A stretch of 7,205 bases of DNA, taken from assembly GCA_900321775.1 (NCBI GenBank), contig ONXE01000096.1:1-7205 (forward strand), in the 5' to 3' direction. The notes under the pieces were generated by a model, which saw only the letters and a program-made list of their open reading frames with translations, had not been told where the DNA came from and did no database searches. The DNA comes from an uncultured Bacteroidales bacterium. GTDB lineage: Bacteria > Bacteroidota > Bacteroidia > Bacteroidales > Paludibacteraceae. A program made the position numbers and the translations under genes. This document shows positions 1 through 5,733 of this stretch, one piece after another (within the stretch, counting starts at the first letter, position 1; the number at the start of each line of letters is the position of its first letter).

Positions 1-557
1 AAGACAATAACGAAGCCATCCAGCAAGAGTTGGAGGCGTTGTCCGAACAAGTGTCGGCACTGCTGACTTCGTTTACTTCACTCCAGGAGCAACTGGCGAC
101 CTATCAAGAGGCGCAGGCAGAGCTGGAGAGTCGCATGGATTCGCTGGAGAGCCGCGTGGAGTTTGATATCCCCGAAGAGGACAGTTTCGACGAGGATGAA
201 GAGCCGGAAGCGGAGCCTGCTCCGGAAGAGCCGGAGGATGAAGAGCCTATGCTGCCTATCGCCGAGCCGGAAGAAGAGGAGGAAGAAGAGCCCGAACCTG
301 CTCCGGAACCCGAAATGCCGCATAGCGTTGTGCCCAAGGTGACGGACATCAAGAAAGCCATTTCGTTAGGAGACCGTTTCCTGTTCCAGCGCGAGCTGTT
401 TGGCGGCAACGGCGAGTTGATGGCCAAGACCATAGTCGAGCTGAACAAACTGGACAGCCTGGACGAAGCCGAGGACTATATAGCCAAGCACTTCATCTGG
501 GACAAGGAGTCGTCCACATACGAACTGTTCTACAACATCCTCAAGCGTCGTTGGTAA
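1..557 (+). CDS. Unnamed acidic coiled-coil protein, 5' end cut by window edge
   Basis: The reading frame is open from base 3 with no stop before 555-557, so this is the C-terminal part (184 visible residues) of a longer protein. The TTG at 30 is not a convincing start. Counting from that TTG as residue 1, three parts are visible. Residues about 1-45 are an amphipathic, Gln/Glu/Leu-rich probable coiled coil (LQEQLATYQEAQAELESRM). Residues about 46-97 are a low-complexity linker of Glu, Asp and Pro with EPAPE-type repeats. Residues about 100-175 are a compact domain with DRFLFQRELFGG, LDEAEDYI and a C-terminal Tyr/Leu/Trp-rich helix. The last part resembles, from memory, a conserved domain in Bacteroidales hypothetical proteins (RF-F-RELFGG followed by a short helical repeat), but I cannot name a family. 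The stop lies 3 nt before rsmI, suggesting co-transcription. Function is unknown. An N-terminal membrane anchor or signal may lie outside the window. Confidence 0.85.
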   Translation, partial: DNNEAIQQELEALSEQVSALLTSFTSLQEQLATYQEAQAELESRMDSLESRVEFDIPEEDSFDEDEEPEAEPAPEEPEDEEPMLPIAEPEEEEEEEPEPAPEPEMPHSVVPKVTDIKKAISLGDRFLFQRELFGGNGELMAKTIVELNKLDSLDEAEDYIAKHFIWDKESSTYELFYNILKRRW

Positions 558-560
558 GAG

Positions 561-1232
561 ATGCTGTACCTTGTTCCCACCCCTGTCGGCAACCTGGAGG
601 ATATCACGTTCCGCGCACTGAATGTGTTGCGGTCGGTGGACCTGATTTTGGCGGAAGATACCCGGACTTCGGGCATCCTGCTGAAGCATTATGACATCCA
701 CACGCCTCTGAAGAGCCATCATAAGTTCAACGAACACGCGACGACGGACGATATTGTACATCGTCTGGTAGGCGGTGCGCAGATAGCCCTCATCTCAGAT
801 GCGGGCACTCCTGCCATCTCCGACCCGGGTTTTTACCTGGTTCGCGCTGCCGCAGAGGCGGGTGTGGAGGTGCAATGTCTGCCGGGTGCCACGGCTTTTG
901 TGCCGGCGTTGGTGGACAGCGGTTTGCCCAATGACAGGTTTTTCTTCGAAGGTTTTCTACCGCAGAAGAAAGGTCGTCAGACCCGCCTGCAGGCCTTGGC
1001 AGCGCTGCCTCAGACGTTTATCGTGTACGAGTCGCCGTTCCGTCTGGTAAAGACGCTGGAACAGTTGGCGGCAGTGTGCGGAAAAGAGCGTCCCGGCTCC
1101 GTCACGCGCGAGATAAGCAAGGTGCATGAAGAGACTGTTCGCGGCACGCTGGAGGAACTGATTCAGCATTTCAAGACAACGCCTCCCAAGGGCGAGATAG
1201 TCATTTGTATAGGAGGACGCGGCGATGAGTGA
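561..1232 (+). CDS. rsmI: 16S rRNA (cytidine-1402-2'-O)-methyltransferase RsmI
   Basis: RsmI uses S-adenosylmethionine to methylate the 2'-O ribose of C1402 in the decoding centre of 16S rRNA, in the cytoplasm. The 223-residue protein carries the tetrapyrrole-methylase fold signatures in order: PTPVGNLEDIT (6-16), AEDTR (31-35), the cofactor loop ISDAGTPAISDPG (78-90), GFLPQK (131-136), YESPFR (156-161), TREISKVHEE (182-191) and the closing KGEIVICIGG (210-219). It is about 60 residues shorter than the E. coli enzyme because the C-terminal extension is missing. It ends right after the last strand of the catalytic domain, and no remnant is visible downstream, so I read this as the short form rather than a truncation. 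The ATG at 561 sits 3 nt after the upstream stop and gives the family's usual N-terminus. No Shine-Dalgarno is seen, as is common in Bacteroidota. The 3' end overlaps the next gene by 8 nt. Confidence 0.97.
   Translation: MLYLVPTPVGNLEDITFRALNVLRSVDLILAEDTRTSGILLKHYDIHTPLKSHHKFNEHATTDDIVHRLVGGAQIALISDAGTPAISDPGFYLVRAAAEAGVEVQCLPGATAFVPALVDSGLPNDRFFFEGFLPQKKGRQTRLQALAALPQTFIVYESPFRLVKTLEQLAAVCGKERPGSVTREISKVHEETVRGTLEELIQHFKTTPPKGEIVICIGGRGDE
1211..1216 (+). promoter_or_regulatory. Possible Shine-Dalgarno AGGAGG before the flippase start
   Basis: A perfect AGGAGG lies 8 nt upstream of the ATG at 1225 and 17 nt upstream of the alternative ATG at 1234, so it favours the 1225 start. It is inside rsmI and encodes part of the family-conserved Ile-Gly-Gly, so it may be a coincidence of coding. 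Bacteroidota rarely rely on Shine-Dalgarno pairing, which keeps confidence low. Confidence 0.4.
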
Positions 1233-2724
1233 GATGCGTTCGTTGGCCAAAGACACTGCCATATACGGCATCAGTAGCATTGTGGGCAAGTTCCTGAACT
1301 GGCTCCTTGTGCCGCTATACACATATGTGCTGAAGGAGACGGCGGACTACGGCATCGTCACGCACCTGTACGCGTGGACTGCGCTGCTGTTGGTGATCCT
1401 GACCTACGGCATGGAGACGGGGTTCTTCCGTTTCGCTAACCGCGAGGGCTACAACCCGCAGCAGGTCTATCGAACCACATGGACGGCGCTGCTCACCACC
1501 TCTACCCTCTTTGCCGTTGTGTGCGTGCTGTTCCAGCGTCCTATCGCTGCTGCCATGGGGTATGCGGGACACGAGGAGTTTATTGCGCTGCTGGCGGTAG
1601 TGGTGGCCATGGATGCGTTCTCGTGCATACCGTTTGCCTACCTGCGTTACCAGCGGCGACCTATCGCTTTTGCTTCGCTCAAACTGCTGTTCGTAGGACT
1701 GAACATCGCCTTCAACCTGTTCTTCCTGGTGCTCTGCCCCGAGATTCAGGACTCGGCACTCATCAGCCCCTGGTTCAATCCCGACTACGGCGTAGGGTAC
1801 GTGTTCGTGGCGAACATCCTGGCCACAGGCATCCAGACCGTTTGTCTCCTCTTTATGACTATGCCTGCGCGCGGGCGCGAGAACAAAGCGTCATGGGCGC
1901 TGCTCGGAGAACTGTTGCGTTACTCGCTTCCCCTGCTGATATTAGGCGTAGCGGGCATCATGAACCAGACGCTGGACCGAATCATCTTCCCGTACCTGTA
2001 CGTGGGCGAGGACGCCAACGCGCAGCTGGGCATCTACGGCGCGTGCTTCAAGGTGGCGATGGTGATGATGATGTTCACGCAGGCCTTCCGCTACGCTTAC
2101 GAGCCGTTCGTGTTCAGCAAACACAAGGACCGCAACTCGGTAGAAGCCTACGCCGACGCGATGAAATACTACATCCTGTTCTCCTATCTGATTCTACTGA
2201 TTATGATAGTGTACCTGGATTTGCTGAAGTACCTCATCAAGCCTGTTTATTGGGAGGGCCTGTTCATCGTGCCTATCGTGCTGTGGACCTATATCTTCCA
2301 GGGCATCTATTTCAACCTGAGTTTTTGGTACAAACTGACGGACCAGACCCGCTGGGGCGCGTATTTCTCGCTAATCGGACTGGCTATCACCTTCACGCTG
2401 CAGGTTATCTTCGTGCCGAGACTGGGCTATGTGGCTTCGGCTTTCAGCAGCACGGTCTGCTATTTTGTCATCATGCTGCTGTCGTATTTCATCGGGCGCA
2501 ACAAACTGCGTATCCCATATGATTTCAAGACTATAGGCGGGTACACCTGCCTCACACTGGGACTGCTGAGTTGCTACTACGGTTTCAGGATGATGCATCT
2601 GAACACATGGCTGATGATGCTCATCGGCACGGCACTGCTCGGCATATATGTAATCATTCTCATCAAACGGGATTTCCCGCTTTCGGGACTTCCGGTAATA
2701 GGTAAATATTTCAATAAATTGTAA
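1225..2724 (+). CDS. Polysaccharide/lipopolysaccharide flippase, Wzx-like (MOP superfamily)
   Basis: This 499-residue protein is a polytopic inner-membrane protein of the oligosaccharide flippase (Wzx/RfbX, MOP) type. Such proteins move undecaprenyl-linked glycans from the cytoplasmic to the periplasmic face. I count about 14 hydrophobic segments, near residues 11-33, 44-64, 84-103, 117-140, 150-171, 190-212, 231-251, 265-290, 313-333, 343-363, 378-397, 403-422, 438-456 and 461-481, the usual number for the superfamily. The N-terminus (LAKDTAIYGISSIVGKFLNW) is typical of the family: a short polar stretch, then a Gly/Ser-rich first helix ending in VPLYTYVL. The start at 1225 overlaps rsmI by 8 nt and has AGGAGG at proper spacing. 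ATG 1234 is the alternative and would remove three residues. The substrate cannot be inferred because no glycosyltransferase or polymerase is nearby. A peptidoglycan-precursor or other lipid-linked substrate is not excluded. Confidence 0.88.
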   Translation: MSEMRSLAKDTAIYGISSIVGKFLNWLLVPLYTYVLKETADYGIVTHLYAWTALLLVILTYGMETGFFRFANREGYNPQQVYRTTWTALLTTSTLFAVVCVLFQRPIAAAMGYAGHEEFIALLAVVVAMDAFSCIPFAYLRYQRRPIAFASLKLLFVGLNIAFNLFFLVLCPEIQDSALISPWFNPDYGVGYVFVANILATGIQTVCLLFMTMPARGRENKASWALLGELLRYSLPLLILGVAGIMNQTLDRIIFPYLYVGEDANAQLGIYGACFKVAMVMMMFTQAFRYAYEPFVFSKHKDRNSVEAYADAMKYYILFSYLILLIMIVYLDLLKYLIKPVYWEGLFIVPIVLWTYIFQGIYFNLSFWYKLTDQTRWGAYFSLIGLAITFTLQVIFVPRLGYVASAFSSTVCYFVIMLLSYFIGRNKLRIPYDFKTIGGYTCLTLGLLSCYYGFRMMHLNTWLMMLIGTALLGIYVIILIKRDFPLSGLPVIGKYFNKL

Positions 2725-2737
2725 ATAGTCAACTAAT

Positions 2738-3370
2738 ATGTTCAGCGGTATAGTAGAAAAAATGGCTCAGGTGCTCAAGATCGAGCAAGAGCAGGGAAAC
2801 AAACATTTCACGCTTCGCAACCCGTTTGACGAGGCGCTCACCATAGATCAGTCTATTGCCCACAACGGCGTGTGTCTGACCGTGGTTAAGTATGACGCGG
2901 ATACGAAGGAATACGTAGTCACGGCGATGCAGGAGACGCTGAACCGCTCCAATCTGGGCGCAGTGCAGGTAGGCGATTTCGTGAATCTGGAGCGCAGCAT
3001 GCTTCCGGGAGAACGTCTGGACGGACATATCGTGCAGGGACACGTGGACCAAACTGCAGTATGCGTGGACGTGCATGAGACCGACGGCTCGTGGTACTAC
3101 CGTTTTCAGTACGACTCGTCCAAAGAGATGATCACTCGCGGCTATTACTGCGTGGACAAAGGGTCCGTCGCCATTAACGGCGTGAGCCTCACGGTCTGCG
3201 AGCCCGATGTGCAAGGCGACAAAGGCTATATATCGGTTTGCATCATCCCCTACACCTACGAGAACACCAATTTCCGATATATCCAACCCGGAACCATCGT
3301 CAATCTGGAGTTCGACATCATCGGCAAGTACGTCAGCCGCATGCTTCAACTAACCAGTCAAGGCAAATAA
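2738..3370 (+). CDS. ribE: Riboflavin synthase, alpha subunit
   Basis: The enzyme dismutates two molecules of 6,7-dimethyl-8-ribityllumazine to riboflavin plus a pyrimidinedione, the last step of vitamin B2 synthesis, in the cytoplasm as a trimer. The 210 residues form the expected two lumazine-binding barrels (about 1-97 and 98-200). The diagnostic N-terminus MFSGIVE is present. Barrel 1 has SIAHNGVCLTV (39-49), with Cys46 at the position of the catalytically important Cys48 of E. coli, and ERSMLPGERLDGHIVQGHVD spans the hinge (85-104). Barrel 2 has the matching KGSVAINGVSLTV (141-153), IPYTYENTNF (170-179) and DIIGKYV (193-199). Length is normal. The 13-nt gap upstream leaves no room for an FMN riboswitch, and none is seen. 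The stop is 1 nt before cysK. No other riboflavin gene is in the window, so it is separated from the rest of its pathway. Confidence 0.97.
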   Translation: MFSGIVEKMAQVLKIEQEQGNKHFTLRNPFDEALTIDQSIAHNGVCLTVVKYDADTKEYVVTAMQETLNRSNLGAVQVGDFVNLERSMLPGERLDGHIVQGHVDQTAVCVDVHETDGSWYYRFQYDSSKEMITRGYYCVDKGSVAINGVSLTVCEPDVQGDKGYISVCIIPYTYENTNFRYIQPGTIVNLEFDIIGKYVSRMLQLTSQGK

Positions 3371-3371
3371 T

Positions 3372-4274
3372 ATGTATCAGAAACTGTCCGACCTGATAGG
3401 TCACACTCCGATGTTAGAGCTCTCCGGACTGCCGGGGCAACAAGCGCGCCTGGCTGTCAAACTGGAGTGCTTCAATCCCGGTGGCAGCGTGAAGGACCGT
3501 ATTGCGTTGGCTATGATAGAGGATGCCGAGCAGCACGGAAAACTTCGCGCCGGGGCCACTATCATCGAGCCCACAAGCGGCAACACCGGCGTAGGGCTGG
3601 CGTGGGTAGGCGTGGCCAAGGGCTACAACGTGATTCTCACCATGCCTGACACGATGTCGGTGGAACGTCGCAACCTGCTCAAAGCCTATGGCGCGCAGTT
3701 GGAACTGACTCCCGGGGCGGAAGGCATGAAAGGTGCTATTGCCCGCGCAGAGCAGCTGCGGAAAGCTATTCCCGGCGCCGTGATTCTCGGGCAGTTCGAC
3801 AATCCCGCCAACCCCGAGATGCATAAACGCACCACGGGAGAAGAGATTTGGGCGGACACCGAAGGGCAAGTGGCCGTTTTTGTGGCCGGTGTGGGTACCG
3901 GAGGCACCATTAGCGGAGTAGCCGCGGCACTGAAAGCGCACAACCCGTCCGTGCAGATTGTGGCCGTAGAGCCTGCGTCTTCGCCCGTTCTGTCACAAGG
4001 ACAAGCCGGCAAGCACAAGATACAAGGTATCGGCGCGGGATTTGTACCCGCCACGTACAATCCTTCCCTGGTGGACAGGGTCGTTACGGTTACCGACGAC
4101 GAGGCCTATTCGGGCAGTCGCGAACTGGCCAAAACGCAAGGATTGCTGGTGGGCATCTCTTCCGGCGCAGCCTATCATGCCGCAGCACAACTGGCCTGCT
4201 TGCCCGAGAACAAAGGAAAACTGATTGTTGCACTCTTGCCGGATACCGGCGAACGCTACCTCTCTGTCTTATGA
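3372..4274 (+). CDS. cysK: Cysteine synthase A (O-acetylserine sulfhydrylase)
   Basis: This PLP enzyme makes L-cysteine from O-acetyl-L-serine and sulfide in the cytoplasm. The 300-residue sequence has the PLP-binding lysine in GGSVKDR (Lys41), the substrate loop PTSGNTG (67-73, with Asn71 expected to contact PLP), NPANPEMHKRTTG (146-156), the phosphate-binding GVGTGGT (173-179), HKIQGIGAGFVP (215-226), and GISSGAA (261-267), whose serine faces the pyridine nitrogen. The IQGIGAGF and GERYLS signatures favour CysK over CysM. It is about 20 residues shorter than E. coli CysK, mainly because it stops right after GERYLS (294-298 plus two residues) and lacks a short insert before HKIQG; the active site is intact. 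Its stop codon overlaps the cysE start by 4 nt (ATGA), so the two are probably translationally coupled and made in balanced amounts. Confidence 0.95.
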   Translation: MYQKLSDLIGHTPMLELSGLPGQQARLAVKLECFNPGGSVKDRIALAMIEDAEQHGKLRAGATIIEPTSGNTGVGLAWVGVAKGYNVILTMPDTMSVERRNLLKAYGAQLELTPGAEGMKGAIARAEQLRKAIPGAVILGQFDNPANPEMHKRTTGEEIWADTEGQVAVFVAGVGTGGTISGVAAALKAHNPSVQIVAVEPASSPVLSQGQAGKHKIQGIGAGFVPATYNPSLVDRVVTVTDDEAYSGSRELAKTQGLLVGISSGAAYHAAAQLACLPENKGKLIVALLPDTGERYLSVL

Positions 4275-5044
4275 ACATCCCCTCCCACTCCGAACTGCAG
4301 AAGATCATGCGCCTGATGCGCTCTATCGTCTTCCCCGAGTATTATCCTAACCGGGATTTCTCGGACCAGATACTGCGCGGACTGCTGTATTCGCAGTTGT
4401 CAACGGTGATGTGCAAAGCGTGCAACGACGACAATAGTTCCTGCATAGCCCGCACTGCAGACGCTTTTATCGCGGCGCTGCCGGAGTTGAAACGCCTGCT
4501 CATGACGGATGTACAGGCTGCGTTGCGGAACGATCCCGCAGTCAAAGACGAGGCGGAGGTGATTCTGTGCTACCCGTTCATCACGGCTATGCTTCATCAC
4601 CGAACTGCCCATTGTCTGATGCAGTTGGGCGTGCCTCTCTTGCCACGCATGCTCAGCGAAATGGCGCATAGCGAGACCGGTATCGACATCCATCCCGCTG
4701 CCACTATCGGCGAGTATTTCTGCATCGACCACGGAACAGGTGTGGTCATCGGCGCCACTTCCATCATTGGCAACCATGTCATGCTGTACCAGGGCGTTAC
4801 GCTTGGGGCACGCAATTTCACCTACGACGCCAACGGACGGCCTATGGACCTGCCGCGGCATCCTATTCTGGAGGACCACGTCACCGTCTATTCCAACACC
4901 TCGCTGCTGGGACGTATCACTATCGGCCACGACACCATCATCGGCGGTAACGTCTGGCTGACTCACGATGTGCCGCCTAACTCGCGCATCCTGCAGCAAA
5001 AAGCCGTAGAAACGCCCTCCTTCACGGACGGAGAGGGAATATAA
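4271..5044 (+). CDS. cysE: Serine O-acetyltransferase
   Basis: The enzyme acetylates L-serine with acetyl-CoA to give O-acetylserine, the substrate of the CysK encoded just upstream. The 257 residues comprise an N-terminal helical domain (about 1-125, with DPAVKDEAEVILCYPFITAM and HHRTAH near 88-114) and a left-handed beta-helix of hexapeptide repeats (about 137-240: IHPAATIG, GVVIGA, IIGNHV, HPILEDHVTVYSNTSLLG, ITIGHDTIIGGNVWL). The catalytic dyad is visible as Asp139 in GIDIHP and His154 in DHGTG. The loop at about 180-195 (GARNFTYDANGRPMD) is longer than in the E. coli enzyme and fits the EpsC-type serine acetyltransferases of anaerobes. The protein ends in DGEGI, so the terminal isoleucine that in other bacteria inserts into the CysK active site is present. 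The start ATG overlaps the cysK stop by 4 nt. A 42-nt gap without an obvious hairpin follows. Confidence 0.95.
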   Translation: MNIPSHSELQKIMRLMRSIVFPEYYPNRDFSDQILRGLLYSQLSTVMCKACNDDNSSCIARTADAFIAALPELKRLLMTDVQAALRNDPAVKDEAEVILCYPFITAMLHHRTAHCLMQLGVPLLPRMLSEMAHSETGIDIHPAATIGEYFCIDHGTGVVIGATSIIGNHVMLYQGVTLGARNFTYDANGRPMDLPRHPILEDHVTVYSNTSLLGRITIGHDTIIGGNVWLTHDVPPNSRILQQKAVETPSFTDGEGI

Positions 5045-5086
5045 AACCTCTTTTCGCCACCAACCAAGCAAACAATACACATTATT

Positions 5087-5674
5087 ATGGACAAAATAGC
5101 ATACGCATTAGGCCTCTCAATTGGCCAAAATCTCGCTCATTCGGGCGTAAAAGACATCAACAGTGAGGACTTTGTTGCCGGCATGAAAGACGTGCTGGCT
5201 GGAAACAAGCCACAAATCACTCTTCAGGAAGCCCAGCAGGTGCTGGACAAGTTCTTCAAAGAACTGGAGGAACAAACCGCCGGAGCCGCCAAGGCTGAGG
5301 GCGAGAAGTTCCTGGCAGAGAACGCCAAACGCCCCTCTGTCAAAGTGACAGACTCGGGCTTGCAGTACGAAGTACTGGAGGCTACCCTCGGACAAAAACC
5401 CAAGGCAACAGACCGAGTTAAGGTACATTATGAAGGTACATTACCGGATGGCACGGTTTTTGATAGCAGTTATAGGCGCGGTGAGCCTATCACGTTTGCG
5501 CTCAACCAGGTCATCGCAGGCTGGACAGAAGGACTGCAGCTGATGTCCATCGGCTCCAAGTACAAACTGTTCATCCCCTACCATCTGGGCTACGGCGAAC
5601 ATGGTGCCGGCGCCAGCATTCCGCCCTATTCCGCACTGGTCTTCACAGTCGAGTTGCTCGGAATCAACGAATAA
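5087..5674 (+). CDS. Cytoplasmic FKBP-type peptidyl-prolyl cis-trans isomerase
   Basis: This predicted prolyl isomerase and folding helper is 195 residues long, with no signal peptide, so it is probably cytoplasmic. Residues 2-41 hold one FKBP-N (Mip/FklB-like) module: YALGLSIGQNL, then a helix with FVAGMKDVLAG. A charged helix (about 45-82) links it to the C-terminal FKBP domain (about 87-195). The active-site residues known from FKBP12 are kept: Tyr115 (VHYEG), Phe125-Asp126 (VFDSS), Val142-Ile143 and Trp146 (QVIAGW), Tyr169 (GYGE), Ile178 (SIPPYS) and Phe186 (LVF), so it should be active. The 42-nt leader (5045-5086) is A/C-rich without Shine-Dalgarno, hairpin or recognisable Bacteroidota promoter (TTTG / TAnnTTTG). 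Its FKBP domain is closely related to that of the next gene, so the two look like products of a tandem duplication. Confidence 0.95.
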   Translation: MDKIAYALGLSIGQNLAHSGVKDINSEDFVAGMKDVLAGNKPQITLQEAQQVLDKFFKELEEQTAGAAKAEGEKFLAENAKRPSVKVTDSGLQYEVLEATLGQKPKATDRVKVHYEGTLPDGTVFDSSYRRGEPITFALNQVIAGWTEGLQLMSIGSKYKLFIPYHLGYGEHGAGASIPPYSALVFTVELLGINE

Positions 5675-5701
5675 CCTATAGGCCCTATTAGTCCTATTAG
5701 A
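5675..5701. repeat. Short tandem repeat, period 9 bp (CCTATTAGN)
   Basis: Directly after the FKBP stop codon are three adjacent 9-bp units: CCTATAGGC (5675-5683), CCTATTAGT (5684-5692) and CCTATTAGA (5693-5701). A decayed fourth, CTTATCAAC, may follow (5702-5710). The first unit contains the palindrome CCTATAGG. From memory, similar CCTATTAG/CCTATAGG strings recur between genes in Bacteroidales genomes, but I cannot check this here. No stable hairpin followed by a T-run is present, so it does not look like an intrinsic terminator. Confidence 0.75.
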
Positions 5702-5710
5702 CTTATCAAC

Positions 5711-5733
5711 AAAAAAACTATAAATAACAAACA
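5711..5733 (+). promoter_or_regulatory. A-rich translation-initiation leader of the FKBP lipoprotein gene
   Basis: The 23 nt before the ATG at 5734 are almost all A with some T and C, including seven consecutive A and AACAAACA just before the start, and have no Shine-Dalgarno. A-rich, unstructured leaders are known to mark well-translated genes in Bacteroidota. The gene behind it also prefers codons such as AAC, ACC, ATC and GCT more than its neighbours do, consistent with high expression. I see no match to the Bacteroidota -7 TAnnTTTG promoter element, so I assign only a translational role. Confidence 0.5.

Noticed and set aside
30..32. TTG at 30 as the real start of the first gene.
   Set aside because: The frame continues upstream to the window edge with residues of the same coiled-coil character (NNEAIQQE), so the gene most likely begins outside the window.
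1200..1232. RsmI truncated by a frameshift, since it lacks the C-terminal extension of the E. coli enzyme.
   Set aside because: The catalytic domain ends cleanly after the last conserved strand, and the sequence that follows is an intact flippase gene in another frame; no leftover of the extension is seen in any frame.
1479..2522. A 347-codon plus-strand frame inside the flippase gene.
   Set aside because: It is a +2-frame shadow: the product is rich in Arg, His and Pro with no domain, while the overlapping frame encodes a clear membrane protein.
2700..2737. AT-rich patch at the flippase/ribE junction as a promoter or FMN riboswitch.
   Set aside because: The TAAATATTTC word does not fit the TAnnTTTG spacing, and 13 nt of intergenic space cannot hold an FMN aptamer.
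2729..3349. A 206-codon minus-strand frame opposite ribE.
   Set aside because: The opposite strand encodes riboflavin synthase with all its motifs over the full length; the antisense product has no recognisable feature.
5045..5086. Terminator or promoter in the gap between cysE and the first FKBP gene.
   Set aside because: No inverted repeat with a T-run and no TTTG/TAnnTTTG pair can be found; the stretch is simply A/C-rich.
5675..5701. The 9-bp repeat as a CRISPR array or attachment site.
   Set aside because: The units are only 9 bp with no spacers, and there is no integrase, cas gene or matching copy elsewhere in the window.
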